In this document: piece by piece, positions 37,339-46,355 of the stretch | Position numbering within the stretch: position 1 is the stretch's first letter | Layout: every line of letters starts with the position of its first letter | Origin: an uncultured Bacteroidales bacterium | GTDB taxonomy: Bacteria > Bacteroidota > Bacteroidia > Bacteroidales > Muribaculaceae | Assembly: GCA_902768435.1 (NCBI GenBank) | Contig: CACXLJ010000007.1 | Span: 124,001 to 188,000 of the forward strand | Reading direction: 5' to 3' | Length of the DNA: 64,000 bases | Position numbers and translations under genes: made by a program | Notes under the pieces: model-generated | What the model was told of the DNA's origin: nothing | Seen by the model: the letters and a program-made list of their open reading frames with translations, nothing else | Database searches by the model: none

Positions 37339-39291
37339 ATGAAAACAATCATCAACTTAATCGCTATTATAATGATGACCTTGGGGACTTTAACGGCCAA
37401 CGCCCAGAAGGGCAACGAGATGACCTACACCCCGCAGGCCACCACATTCAGACTCGCCACCCTCGGCAACACCCAGGCGGTGACGCTGCGCATCTACAAC
37501 GAAGGCATTGGCGGAAAAGCAGCCAAGACCATCAAGATGTCGCCCGCCAAGGACAAGACCTCGTGGCATGCCACCGTCAAGGGCGACCTGAAAGGCAAGT
37601 TCTACACCTTTGAGGTGAAAGTGAACGGCAAACTCTACGGCGAGACTCCGGGCATCTGGGCCAAAGCTGTGGGCGTGAACGGCAAGCGTGGCGCCATCAT
37701 CGACATGAAGAGCACCAATCCCGCTGGCTGGAGCACCGACAAGCGACCCGCCATTGCCGCCAAAGACCTCATCATCTATGAGCTACACCATCGCGACTTC
37801 TCGGCAGCACGCAATATCAATCTCGACCCGCAGCTGCACATCAAGCGCGTGAGCAGCAACTACCCGGGCAAGTTCATGGCACTCACCGAGGAGTGGGCCA
37901 TTGGCCACCTCAAGGAACTGGGCGTGAACGCTGTGCACATCCTGCCATCGTTCGACTACGCCTCGGTCGATGAGACGCGTCTCAACACCCCGCAATACAA
38001 CTGGGGCTACGACCCGGTGAACTACAATGTGCCCGAAGGCGGCTACTCGACCGACCCCACCAAACCCGAAGTGCGCATCAACGAGTTCAAGCAAATGGTG
38101 CAGGCGCTGCACAGTGCCGGCATCAAGGTGATACTGGATGTGGTGTATAACCACACCTTCAACATTGACGGCAGCAACTTCCAGCGCACCATGCCCGACT
38201 ACTTCTACCGCAAGAACGCCGACGGCAGTTACAGCAACGGCTCGGGCTGCGGCAACGAGACCGCCAGTGAGCAGCCGCTCATGCGCCAGTTCATGGTCGA
38301 GAGCGTGAAGTATTGGGTCGACGAGTATCACATCGACGGATTCCGCTTCGACCTGATGGGCGTGCACGACATCGAGACGATGAATGCCATTCGCAAGGCT
38401 GTGCCTGCCGACATCTTCATCTATGGTGAAGGCTGGAGTGCCGGTTCGTGCGCCTATCCTCAAGAGAAACTCGGCATGAAGGCCCACATTCAGCAAATGC
38501 CAGGCATCGCCGCCTTTAGCGACGAAATGCGCGACGGTCTGCGCGGCCCGTGGGACGGCGACGACAAGACCGCCTTCCTGGGTGCCGTGGCTGGCAACGA
38601 GGAAAGCGTGAAATATGGCATCGTGGGTGCCATCAGCCATCCGCAGGTCGACATGAAGAAGGTGAACTACGCCGATGTGGCCTGGGCCAACCAGCCCACG
38701 CAGATGATTGCCTATGTGAGCTGCCACGACGACATGTGCCTCGTAGACCGACTGAAAGCCAGTATCCCTGGCATCAGCGAGAGCGAACTCATTCGCCTCG
38801 ACCAGCTGGGACAGACGGCCGTGCTCACCTCGCAGGGTGTGCCTTTCCTGCTCAGCGGCGAGGAACTGCTGCGCAACAAGAAAGGCGTGCACAACAGCTA
38901 TGAGTCGCCCGACAGCATCAATCAGCTCAACTGGAACAACCGCTTCAAGTATCCGCAGGTGTTCAACTACTACCGTGGGCTCATCAGCCTGCGCAAGCAT
39001 CACCCTGCATTCCACATGGGCGATGCCGACCTGGTGCGCCGTCACCTCGAGTTCCTGCCTTCACAGGAGAATGTGGTGGCATACCGCCTGAAGAATCATG
39101 CCGGCGGCGACGAGTGGAACAACATCTATGTGGTGCTCAACGGCAGCCGCAAGGAGTGTGTGATTGATGTGCCACAAGGCCGTTACACCGTGGTGGTGAA
39201 CTGCGGATTTGTGAACGAGAAAGGCATTGATGTGATGGAAGGCACTCAAATTCGCATTCCCAGCCAAACCGCCCTCATCATGCACGACTAA
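37339..39291 (+). CDS. Type I pullulanase-like GH13 enzyme
   Basis: 650 residues from the ATG at 37339. The signal peptide (MKTIINLIAIIMMTLGTLTANA) indicates the periplasm. An N-terminal CBM48-like domain (about 30-125) is followed by a GH13 barrel: nucleophile D338 (GFRFDLMGV), acid/base E364 (YGEGWSAG), third Asp D464 (SCHDDMCLVDR), with YNHTF earlier. The pattern resembles pullulanase (GH13_14), which cuts alpha-1,6 links. It is shorter than many pullulanases and lacks extra binding domains. Between susB and susA in the operon, it would debranch limit dextrins for them. Confidence 0.85.
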   Translation: MKTIINLIAIIMMTLGTLTANAQKGNEMTYTPQATTFRLATLGNTQAVTLRIYNEGIGGKAAKTIKMSPAKDKTSWHATVKGDLKGKFYTFEVKVNGKLYGETPGIWAKAVGVNGKRGAIIDMKSTNPAGWSTDKRPAIAAKDLIIYELHHRDFSAARNINLDPQLHIKRVSSNYPGKFMALTEEWAIGHLKELGVNAVHILPSFDYASVDETRLNTPQYNWGYDPVNYNVPEGGYSTDPTKPEVRINEFKQMVQALHSAGIKVILDVVYNHTFNIDGSNFQRTMPDYFYRKNADGSYSNGSGCGNETASEQPLMRQFMVESVKYWVDEYHIDGFRFDLMGVHDIETMNAIRKAVPADIFIYGEGWSAGSCAYPQEKLGMKAHIQQMPGIAAFSDEMRDGLRGPWDGDDKTAFLGAVAGNEESVKYGIVGAISHPQVDMKKVNYADVAWANQPTQMIAYVSCHDDMCLVDRLKASIPGISESELIRLDQLGQTAVLTSQGVPFLLSGEELLRNKKGVHNSYESPDSINQLNWNNRFKYPQVFNYYRGLISLRKHHPAFHMGDADLVRRHLEFLPSQENVVAYRLKNHAGGDEWNNIYVVLNGSRKECVIDVPQGRYTVVVNCGFVNEKGIDVMEGTQIRIPSQTALIMHD

Positions 39292-39328
39292 ACAGTAACA
39301 TTATTTCAACGCTAAACGATCAACAACA

Positions 39329-41224
39329 ATGAAAAGAGTTTTTTTAGCCGCTATGCTTCTTGTGGCTTTTGCCGCGCAGGCTGCCAAGCTCAATATCGAC
39401 CGGGTTGAGCCCGAGAACTGGTATGCAGGACTCAAATACAACTCGCTCGAAATCATGGTCTATGGCGAGGGCATCGGTGCCGCCACCGTCACCACCGACT
39501 ACCCCGGGGTGACCATCGACAGCATCGCACAGCTGCAGAGCCCCAACTACCTCATCATTTGCATGAGTCTGCACGGGGTGCAACCAGGCACCATGAACCT
39601 CAACTTCCAGCTCGAGAAGAAGAAAAAGACCGTGCCCTTCGTCTTCAAGCCGCGCAGCAACAGCGGTAAGCAGGGTTTCTCGAATGCCGATGTGCTCTAC
39701 ATGCTCATGCCCGACCGCTTTGCCAACGGCAACCCCGCCAACGACAAGGTGCGCGGGATGCGCAGCCAGGTGTGCGACCGCAATCACCCAAGTTACCGCC
39801 ACGGCGGTGACCTGGAAGGCATACGCCAACACCTCGACTACTTCAACGATCTGGGAGTGACTACCCTGTGGTTCACGCCCGTGCTCGAGAACGACTCCCC
39901 CGAGAGTCCCTGGAACGACACCTATCACGGCTACGCCACCACCAACTACTACCGCGTTGACCCCCGTTTCGGCACCAACGACGAGTATAAGCGACTCGTC
40001 GACGAAGCCCATGCCAAGGGGCTGAAGGTGGTGATGGACATGATTTTCAACCACTGCGGATTTGAACATCCCTGGGTGGCCGACATGCCCACCAACGACT
40101 GGTTCAACCTGCACGAGTGGCTCAAGAAGTCGAAAGGCACCAGCGATGCTCGCGGCACCAGCTTCCAGCAAACCAGCTACAAGCTGGCGCCCGTGCTCGA
40201 CCCCTATGCCAGCCAAATCGACAAGAAGGAGACCGTGCAGGGCTGGTTTGTATCAACCATGCCCGACCTCAACCAGAACAATTCGCATGTGATGAACTAC
40301 CTCATCCAGAACAGCATCTGGTGGATCGAGACAGTGGGCATCGACGGCATTCGCATGGACACCTACCCATACGCCTACGCCGAACCCATGGCACGGTGGA
40401 TGAAGATCATCAACAACGAGTACCCCAACTTCAATGTTGTGGGCGAAACCTGGTTTGAACAGCCTGCCTACACGGCCGCTTGGCAGCAAGGCAGCAAGGT
40501 GGCCAAGACCGATAGCCACCTGAAGACGGTGATGGACTTCGCCTTCCGTGCCGCCATCGACTCGGCAAGCGTGGAGGAAACCGACAACCAGTGGCGCGGC
40601 TTCAACCGCGTGTACAACAACCTGGTGTTTGACTACCTCTACCCCGATCCCAGCAGCGTGATGGCGTTCATCGAGAATCACGACACCGACCGCTTCCTCA
40701 AAGACGGACAGGATGCCGACAAACTCAAGCAAGCGCTTGCCCTGCTGCTCACCATGAACCGCATACCGCAGCTCTATTACGGCACCGAGATTCTCATGAA
40801 CGGCACCAAGGCTGTGACCGACGGCAATGTGCGCAAGGACTTCCCGGGCGGATTCCCGGGCGATGAGCACAACTGCTTCACTGCCGAAGGACGCAACAAG
40901 GAGCAGAACGAAATGTACAACTGGCTCCGCAGTTTGCTGCACTGGCGCAACGGCGCAGGCAAAGACCTGATAACAAAGGGCAAACAGATTCAGTTCCTGC
41001 CCAACAACGGTTTCTATGTGCTGGCACGCCAGCTGGGCAACCATGCCGTGCTCACCATTGTGAACGGCACCAGCGATTCGCAGATATTCAACACCAGGCG
41101 CTATGACGAGATTATTGGCAACCACACCTACGGTGTTGAGGTGACTAACGGATTCAAAATCAGTCTCACCAACATTCTAGCCGTACCGGCCCGACAGACA
41201 CTCATACTTGAACTATTACCATAA
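39329..41224 (+). CDS. susA: GH13 neopullulanase/cyclomaltodextrinase (SusA-like)
   Basis: 631 residues. A signal peptide (MKRVFLAAMLLVAFAAQAA) precedes the N-terminal cyclomaltodextrinase-type domain (about 20-115) and a GH13 barrel with VLYMLMPDRFANGN. Nucleophile D344 (GIDGIRMDTYPYA), acid/base E373 (VVGETWFEQ) and D452 (IENHDTDRF) are intact. SusA of Bacteroides is a periplasmic neopullulanase that cuts maltodextrins to short sugars. There is no SusC/SusD/SusE/SusF gene in the window, so outer membrane import is encoded elsewhere. Terminator at 41247. Confidence 0.9.
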   Translation: MKRVFLAAMLLVAFAAQAAKLNIDRVEPENWYAGLKYNSLEIMVYGEGIGAATVTTDYPGVTIDSIAQLQSPNYLIICMSLHGVQPGTMNLNFQLEKKKKTVPFVFKPRSNSGKQGFSNADVLYMLMPDRFANGNPANDKVRGMRSQVCDRNHPSYRHGGDLEGIRQHLDYFNDLGVTTLWFTPVLENDSPESPWNDTYHGYATTNYYRVDPRFGTNDEYKRLVDEAHAKGLKVVMDMIFNHCGFEHPWVADMPTNDWFNLHEWLKKSKGTSDARGTSFQQTSYKLAPVLDPYASQIDKKETVQGWFVSTMPDLNQNNSHVMNYLIQNSIWWIETVGIDGIRMDTYPYAYAEPMARWMKIINNEYPNFNVVGETWFEQPAYTAAWQQGSKVAKTDSHLKTVMDFAFRAAIDSASVEETDNQWRGFNRVYNNLVFDYLYPDPSSVMAFIENHDTDRFLKDGQDADKLKQALALLLTMNRIPQLYYGTEILMNGTKAVTDGNVRKDFPGGFPGDEHNCFTAEGRNKEQNEMYNWLRSLLHWRNGAGKDLITKGKQIQFLPNNGFYVLARQLGNHAVLTIVNGTSDSQIFNTRRYDEIIGNHTYGVEVTNGFKISLTNILAVPARQTLILELLP

Positions 41225-41246
41225 CACTCCTATTATAACCAATGGC

Positions 41247-41281
41247 AAATCCCCGTCAGACGCATGTGCTGACGGGGATTT
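41247..41281. terminator. Bidirectional terminator between convergent genes
   Basis: A perfect 13-bp stem AAATCCCCGTCAG with CTGACGGGGATTT and a 9-nt loop, between susA (+) and the vWA/macro-like gene (-). Confidence 0.85.
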
Positions 41282-41351
41282 CCTTTTCAAACGAATCGGA
41301 CATTAAACCCATCTCGGTTTAACCCGAAACGACTGCCAAATTGTCTGAATC

Positions 41352-42443
41352 TCAGAAGTTCATGTTCAGGCCCAGTTCTGCCCAGAAGTCGGCAGGCAGT
41401 GCCACATTCTCGAGCCTGATGCAATCCTTGAACAGCGGTGCCACCTGCTGCACACGATAACCGGCGATGCCGCAACCAATGCGGGTCACCAAGAACCTCA
41501 GTTCAGGATGCTGAGCGGCAAACTGCGTGAATCGCTCCACTGCAGCCCTCATCGAATCCATACCCTCCATGGTTGGCAAGGCGTAGCTCTGTCCCTGCAG
41601 GCCCTCGCCCTGACCCCACACGGCGCCAAAGTTGTGCATAGCAGCTGCTGCTGCACCGCCGGCGTGGAATCCGTTCACATTCGACCCGAACACGAAAATC
41701 TCGTCCGGCTGGAGCGTGCTGATGTGATCGGGTGTCACGCGATCCATGTAGTAGTCATTGGCCATTTCACGCTTCTTATTCATCCATTCTTCCTTAGAGT
41801 GACTGCGACCCTTGCGATATTCATCATTCATTCTCCTGTAGTAGCGAAGCTTAGCCGAGCTATCGCGCGCCCATGAACTGTCCATACCCATCTCGTCATG
41901 ACTGAACTCGACAAAGTTGTCGATCGAGAGTTCTACGGTCACGCCCTTCACATTGTGCGCACTGCCCATGTAGGAGAACGACCAGCCCTCGCCTTTCAGT
42001 TTCTCGATGAGTTCCTTCACCCCTTTTGCATCCCACTCTTCCGAGGCGTTCTCGAGTCCATCGGTAAGCACGGTAACCACCGCCGAAGCATCGTCGTCGT
42101 CCTTGATGCGATTGTACAAAGCCGTAATCGACTTGCCCATGGCATCGTAGAGCGGCGTACCGCCCCATGGGTCATACTCCTTGAAATCCTCAACCTCGGC
42201 AATGGGCTTGCAGTCGATGAGCGTGCGCACCGATTCCCGTTGACCGTGAGTGTCGTCGAAGGTGACCAGCGTCAGGAAGTGCTCCTGCGTGTCGGCAAAC
42301 TGCTGCTGCGCACTGCGAATGCTGTTAATTGTCTCGGTCACTCCACCCATTGTTGCATGCACCAGATTCTGCATCGACCCACTTTCATCCACAATAATCA
42401 GGTTGTAGATTCTTGCTTTTTTGTTTTCGTTTTGCTCTTCCAT
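41352..42443 (-). CDS. vWA domain fused to A1S_2505-type (macro-like) domain
   Basis: 363 residues, no signal peptide. Residues about 10-190 form a vWA domain with an intact MIDAS: DESGSM (D19, S21, S23), the Thr of GGTPLYDA and the Asp of VLTDGLEN. After a charged linker, residues about 245-363 match the 'A1S_2505 family phage non-structural protein' type: IFVFGSNVNGFHAGGAAAAA, GLQGQSYALPTM, FLVTRIGCGIAGY and a closing NVALPADFW. This group is macro-domain-like and could bind ADP-ribose or a related nucleotide. The fusion of a metal-dependent adhesion domain with such a module is uncommon. The gene stands alone with its own promoter and a palindrome at the transcription start. Role unknown; stress or conflict functions are inferred from the domain types. 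Confidence 0.8.
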   Translation of the reverse strand: MEEQNENKKARIYNLIIVDESGSMQNLVHATMGGVTETINSIRSAQQQFADTQEHFLTLVTFDDTHGQRESVRTLIDCKPIAEVEDFKEYDPWGGTPLYDAMGKSITALYNRIKDDDDASAVVTVLTDGLENASEEWDAKGVKELIEKLKGEGWSFSYMGSAHNVKGVTVELSIDNFVEFSHDEMGMDSSWARDSSAKLRYYRRMNDEYRKGRSHSKEEWMNKKREMANDYYMDRVTPDHISTLQPDEIFVFGSNVNGFHAGGAAAAAMHNFGAVWGQGEGLQGQSYALPTMEGMDSMRAAVERFTQFAAQHPELRFLVTRIGCGIAGYRVQQVAPLFKDCIRLENVALPADFWAELGLNMNF

Positions 42444-42511
42444 TGTTTTTTCGTTAAAAAAGTTAGTAAACGGTTTATGAAATCTCTTCGTGAAGTTTTT
42501 GAAGTTTTCTC

Positions 42512-42559
42512 GTGTAAGTTTTACACTGCAAAAATAGTGCCAATTTTTGAAACGGCAAA
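42512..42559 (-). promoter_or_regulatory. Promoter and start-site palindrome of vWA/macro-like gene
   Basis: Minus-strand TTTG (42556-42559), 19-bp spacer, TATTTTTG (42529-42536), a full consensus match. The palindrome GTGTAA-GTT-TTACAC (42512-42526) lies directly downstream over the expected start of transcription, a repressor-type position. Confidence 0.65.
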
Positions 42560-42670
42560 ATTTCTTGTGTAAAAATTACGCATTTAACATTTTTTAGTAG
42601 TTTATGACTAAGATGGCGATTATTTACTGAAATATTTCTTTATTTCGTTTTTTAATCCGTGATAATATAG

Positions 42671-42678
42671 TATCTTTG
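42671..42678 (+). promoter_or_regulatory. -7 element of nhaD
   Basis: TATCTTTG, 43 bp before the ATG; a T-rich stretch at the -33 distance. Confidence 0.5.
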
Positions 42679-42721
42679 CACCCAAAACCGTCATGGTTTT
42701 CAAGTTACACATTAATATATT

Positions 42722-44056
42722 ATGTCAACGCTCACTCTTGTCATCGTCATCGTGTTCATTATAGGTTATGCATGCATAGCCCTTGAAAGCGTGATCAAAG
42801 TGAACAAGGCTGCCATCGCCTTGCTCATGTTCATTGCATGCTGGACCCTGTTCATGATCGACCCGAATGCCTACCTCATACTTGAAAGTGGCGAAGACAT
42901 CATCAGGAAAGCGACCGAAATCATTGAAGATCACTTGGGTGAGACCTCGTCGACGCTATTCTTCTTGATGGGAGCAATGACCATTGTGGAACTGGTTGAC
43001 CAGAACGGCGGCTTCGACTTTGTGCGCACCTCGCTGCGCACCACCAACAAGCGTAAACTGCTGTGGCGCATTGTGTTCATGACATTCTTCCTGAGTGCCA
43101 TCCTCGACAATCTCACCACCAGCATCGTGATGATCATGGTGCTGCACAAACTGGTGGCTGAACGCACCGACCGGCTCATCTACGCCAGCATGGTGGTGAT
43201 TGCCGCCAACTCGGGTGGTGCGTTCTCGCCCATCGGCGATGTGACCACCATCATGCTGTGGAATGTGGGCGCTGTGACCTCGACCGGTGTGATTACCGAG
43301 ATTTTTGTGCCTTCGCTCGTGTCGATGGTGATTCCCGCCTTCATCTTGCAATACTCGCTCAAGGGCAAACTGGAGATGCCTGAAAACGACGGCGACGCCG
43401 AGGAGCAGGAACTGAGCAAGCACGAGCGCCGCACAGTGTTCTTCATGGGTGTGGGCGGCCTCATCTTCGTGCCTATCTTCAAGGGCTTAACAGGTCTGCC
43501 CCCGTTCATGGGCATCTTGCTGGTGCTGGGTCTGTTGTGGCTCGTGACCGAGTTTTTCTACGGCCGTCGCAAAAACGAGAAAAAGAAATTCAAGAAACGC
43601 GTTACCCGTGTGCTCGGAAGCATCGACATGGCCACCATCCTCTTCTTCCTGGGCATCCTCATGGCAGTGAGCTGTCTGCAAGAGACAGGTGTGCTTACTA
43701 CCACCGGCCAGTGGCTCAACGATGTGAGCAAAGGCAACCACTACCTGGTGACGGGCTCCATTGGCGTGATATCGAGTATTGTGGACAATGTGCCGCTGGT
43801 GGCAGGCTGTATGGGTATGTACGACATAGCAGCAGTGGGCGACTTTGCCGTTGACGGCATCTTCTGGCAACTGCTGGCCTACTGTGCCGGCGTGGGTGGC
43901 AGCATGCTCATCATCGGTTCAGCCGCAGGTGTGGTAGTCATGGGCCTGGAACGCATTACCTTTGGCTGGTATCTGAAAAAAATTACATGGATAGCCTTCG
44001 TGGGCTATTTGACAGGCATCATCTGCTACTGGGGCATCAACGCCGTAATTCGCTAA
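42722..44056 (+). CDS. nhaD: Na+/H+ antiporter, NhaD family
   Basis: 444 residues and about 11-12 membrane helices. NhaD exchanges cytoplasmic Na+ (or Li+) for H+ and helps with salt and pH balance. Recognised by the ion-transporter family segments FFLMGAMTIVELVDQNGGFDFV, FFLSAILDNLTTSIVMIMVLHKL (Asp-Asn in the transport core), IAANSGGAFSPIGDVTTIMLW and the second-half repeat FFLGILMAVSCLQETGVL and IGVISSIVDNVPLVAGCMGM. The two inverted repeats with paired DN motifs are expected for the family. Monocistronic, own promoter; no clear terminator follows, only a repeat-rich gap. Confidence 0.92.
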   Translation: MSTLTLVIVIVFIIGYACIALESVIKVNKAAIALLMFIACWTLFMIDPNAYLILESGEDIIRKATEIIEDHLGETSSTLFFLMGAMTIVELVDQNGGFDFVRTSLRTTNKRKLLWRIVFMTFFLSAILDNLTTSIVMIMVLHKLVAERTDRLIYASMVVIAANSGGAFSPIGDVTTIMLWNVGAVTSTGVITEIFVPSLVSMVIPAFILQYSLKGKLEMPENDGDAEEQELSKHERRTVFFMGVGGLIFVPIFKGLTGLPPFMGILLVLGLLWLVTEFFYGRRKNEKKKFKKRVTRVLGSIDMATILFFLGILMAVSCLQETGVLTTTGQWLNDVSKGNHYLVTGSIGVISSIVDNVPLVAGCMGMYDIAAVGDFAVDGIFWQLLAYCAGVGGSMLIIGSAAGVVVMGLERITFGWYLKKITWIAFVGYLTGIICYWGINAVIR

Positions 44057-44273
44057 ATCACTGGTTATTTGGGGTGGCGCTTGCGCGCGAGAAATTCCAC
44101 TAATCCAGGAACAAATCTATCATATTTTTTTCTGTCGCCCTGACGGGGCTAATGGATAAAACATGCTTTGTTTACAGGGGCTCACGCCCCTGCCTATTCT
44201 CACACGCCCCTACGGGGCTTGCGACTGGGTGGCTCGGAGCACTCGGGATAGATGAATTTTTTTGGAAAAGAAG

Positions 44274-44320
44274 GAAATTGTGGAATTCTGGGAAAAAGGG
44301 GAAATCGTGGAATTCTGGGA
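44274..44320 (+). repeat. Two copies of a 27-bp direct repeat
   Basis: GAAATYGTGGAATTCTGGGA at 44274-44293 and 44301-44320, one base different, period 27. Confidence 0.75.
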
Positions 44321-44406
44321 AAGGCGGGAAAGTTGCGGATTTTTGTGGCCGACAAGGCGTACCTTATCCCCGGCGATTAAATGATACCAACCTGAATAAC
44401 AGCTTT

Positions 44407-44439
44407 GTAGGGTGCGGTCGCCACAGGTTGCGACCCTAC
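44407..44439. repeat. Dispersed palindromic repeat, copy 2
   Basis: GTAGGGT ... ACCCTAC outer arms with GGTCGC and GCGACC inside and a CACAGG centre; related to the palindrome at 32220-32239. Confidence 0.7.
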
Positions 44440-44949
44440 ATGATGGCAATAAACATTGTACTGCTTTTGTGGAGAGAATGTGTACTTTCGAGGCTTTTTG
44501 TGTACTTTCGTTGATAATCATACTGCGATCGTGCATGAGACATGCTTCGCACTTAAAAATGATTGCGCTGGCGCGCTAAAACAAGGCGGGACAGAGATTA
44601 TAAACTACGGATGAATCTGATTTATCTGATTTTCAGCGGCGGGGGCAGGGTAATAATCAAAAAGTTGCGAACAAAGTTCGTCAAAAAGCTTCAAAAAGCC
44701 TGCTTCGCAGGAAATTTATCTTTTGGGGTGGTGGATGAGAGGACTTGTCAAAGAGCGCTTGCGCGGGTGGACGCATGGGCAAAGATATGGGATGGGAGGA
44801 GGGTTGTAAATGGCAAAAACTCTTTTCTCAGTAGAAAAGTCGGGTTAAAGAGCAGGGCAAAAACGGAATGATACTCCCCTAAAAATCTTAAATGGTTGAA
44901 TAATATGCGGTTAATGATTAAATTTGAAACGCTTTTTTTGCCCAAAAAA

Positions 44950-44981
44950 TTTGGATTGTCCATTTTATGGTAGTAATTTTG
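44950..44981 (+). promoter_or_regulatory. Promoter of small secreted protein gene
   Basis: TTTG (44950-44953), 20-bp spacer, TAATTTTG (44974-44981), a full consensus match, 42 bp before the ATG at 45024. Confidence 0.75.
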
Positions 44982-45023
44982 CACCAAACCAAAACAGCAA
45001 AATCGATTAAATAATAAGAATCA

Positions 45024-45620
45024 ATGAAACGATTTATATTACTTTCGATAACAGTGATTTTCGTATCCATATTCTCTTTGTCTTCAGATATGCAGACAAA
45101 AGGGACGGATTTTGCTCGCTATTTGTCCAATATAAAGGCTGATAGCATCAGTTTAGAATTGACTCTGCCATTTTACCATACTCAACTTATTGTAAACATC
45201 ACTCCCTGTAAACAGGAAATCGAGTACTATTTTCATCCAAAAAGTTCACTTTTCTGCCATCCCGATGATTCAATAGCACCTTTAAATAAGGCCCAAAGTC
45301 TTCAGCTATTGAGCGAAATAGATTCACTGTATATTTCAAAACAGAAAAAGGTTTGTGAAAAAATTGTCAAAGGAGAACTGGAGATGGACCAAACACCACC
45401 ACCTCCTGATATAACAATCAGGATTTACAGAACAAGAAGAAAAACTATTGAAGATGTGATTTCATTGAAGGATTTGGGAATAAGAAGAGAAGACAATGTG
45501 ACCTTTAAAGTGTTCTCTAAGACATTTCTTCATATCGTTGACACACTATATTCGTTAGCCCAACAAGGAGGTCTAATGGAATACAAGAGAGAACCTAAAG
45601 CATTAATTAGAAAGTATTAA
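45024..45620 (+). CDS. Small secreted protein of unknown family
   Basis: 198 residues. The N-terminus (MKRFILLSITVIFVSIFSLSS) looks like a signal peptide or anchor. The rest is mixed alpha/beta with many Lys, Ile and Ser and an unusual PPPPD run near residue 130. No motif or family is recognised. The gene is much AT-richer than its neighbours, has a very good promoter, and lies alone after the repeat-rich gap, so it may have arrived by transfer. The coding call rests on the promoter, the signal segment and protein-like composition. Confidence 0.7.
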   Translation: MKRFILLSITVIFVSIFSLSSDMQTKGTDFARYLSNIKADSISLELTLPFYHTQLIVNITPCKQEIEYYFHPKSSLFCHPDDSIAPLNKAQSLQLLSEIDSLYISKQKKVCEKIVKGELEMDQTPPPPDITIRIYRTRRKTIEDVISLKDLGIRREDNVTFKVFSKTFLHIVDTLYSLAQQGGLMEYKREPKALIRKY

Positions 45621-45702
45621 TGATAATCAAAACAAACATCAAGCACTTTTATATTAGGTCAGCCCTTAATGTTATTATGACAAGCACAAAAAGTGAGAGT
45701 CA

Positions 45703-46209
45703 TCACTGATCACTAATCTTTTTGAGTGTGACGAAGGTGTAGTCGTAGGGGTTACGGTCGTCGGCTTGATGCGCCTCTTGCTCAAGCACTTGCCACTGCT
45801 CGGGGTCGATGGTGGGGAAGAAGGCGTCGGCATCGGGGAAGGTGGCGTGCAACTGCGTGAGATAGAGCGTGCTGACGCGGTCGATGGTGGCGGCATAGAG
45901 CTGGGCTCCACCTATTATAAACACCTCGCCGGGCATCTCGGCCTTGCGGAGTGCCGCATCGATGGTGTGTGCCACCGTGACGCCCTCGGGGCGATAGTTG
46001 CGGTTGCGCGTCACCACTATGTTCTGGCGGCCTGGCAGCGGCCCCTTGGGAAACGACTCGAAGGTCTTGCGGCCCATCACGATGGAATGACCCATGGTGA
46101 GATTCTTGAAGTGCTTGAGGTCGGCAGGCAGGTGACACAACAGGTCACCATTCTTGCCAATCGCGCCATTTTCGGCCACCACCACTATTGCCGAGAGGTT
46201 CTTTTTCAT
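45703..46209 (-). CDS. folA: Dihydrofolate reductase
   Basis: 168 residues, the usual length. FolA reduces dihydrofolate to tetrahydrofolate with NADPH, restoring the cofactor consumed by ThyA. Motifs: VVVAENGAIGKNGDLLCHLPADLKHFKNLT (substrate region with Asp of LPAD), IVMGRKTFESF, GRQNIVVTRN and VFIIGGAQLYAATID (NADPH loop). It lies downstream of thyA on the same strand, the classic thyA-folA order, but with a 146-bp gap filled by CTAG nonamers and heptamers. No separate promoter is evident. Confidence 0.95.
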   Translation of the reverse strand: MKKNLSAIVVVAENGAIGKNGDLLCHLPADLKHFKNLTMGHSIVMGRKTFESFPKGPLPGRQNIVVTRNRNYRPEGVTVAHTIDAALRKAEMPGEVFIIGGAQLYAATIDRVSTLYLTQLHATFPDADAFFPTIDPEQWQVLEQEAHQADDRNPYDYTFVTLKKISDQ

Positions 46210-46211
46210 AA

Positions 46212-46232
46212 GTCAGTTGTTAGTTAGCAGTT
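46212..46232 (-). repeat. Heptamer array remnant upstream of folA
   Basis: Three units of the 7-bp type (minus strand AACTGCT, AACTAAC, AACTGAC), 3 bp from the folA start and in the same orientation relative to transcription as the other heptamer arrays. Confidence 0.6.
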
Positions 46233-46240
46233 ATTAGATA

Positions 46241-46296
46241 TTCTAGATGTTCTAGATATTCTAGATTCTCTAGATTTTCTAGGTTTTCTAGACTTA
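46241..46296 (-). repeat. Nonamer array with CTAG every 9 bp, six units
   Basis: CTAG at 46243, 46252, 46261, 46270, 46279 and 46288, exactly 9 bp apart; units on the minus strand are TCTAGANNA-like. Located between thyA and folA. Confidence 0.9.
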
Positions 46297-46355
46297 TAGA
46301 GCGGCTGGAAAGACTACCAGTTCCCCCTTCAGGGGGTTAGGGGACTCTCAACCCG

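Larger units (their letters stand above)
44057..44949. other. Repeat-rich gene-free stretch
   Basis: About 900 bp with no credible gene; open frames are short and of odd composition. It holds small GC hairpins of the type CCCTGACGGGG, GGGGCTCACGCCCC and GCCCCTACGGGGC (44137-44220), a 27-bp direct repeat (44274-44320), the dispersed palindrome (44407-44439) and further hairpins such as CCTGCTTCGCAGG near 44700. It looks like an accumulation of intergenic repeats rather than a lost gene. Confidence 0.6.

Noticed and set aside
44152-44871. Possible genes in the gap after nhaD (for example 44152-44514 and 44563-44871)
   Set aside because: They consist of hairpins and direct repeats read in frame, have no family pattern and no promoter of the local type.
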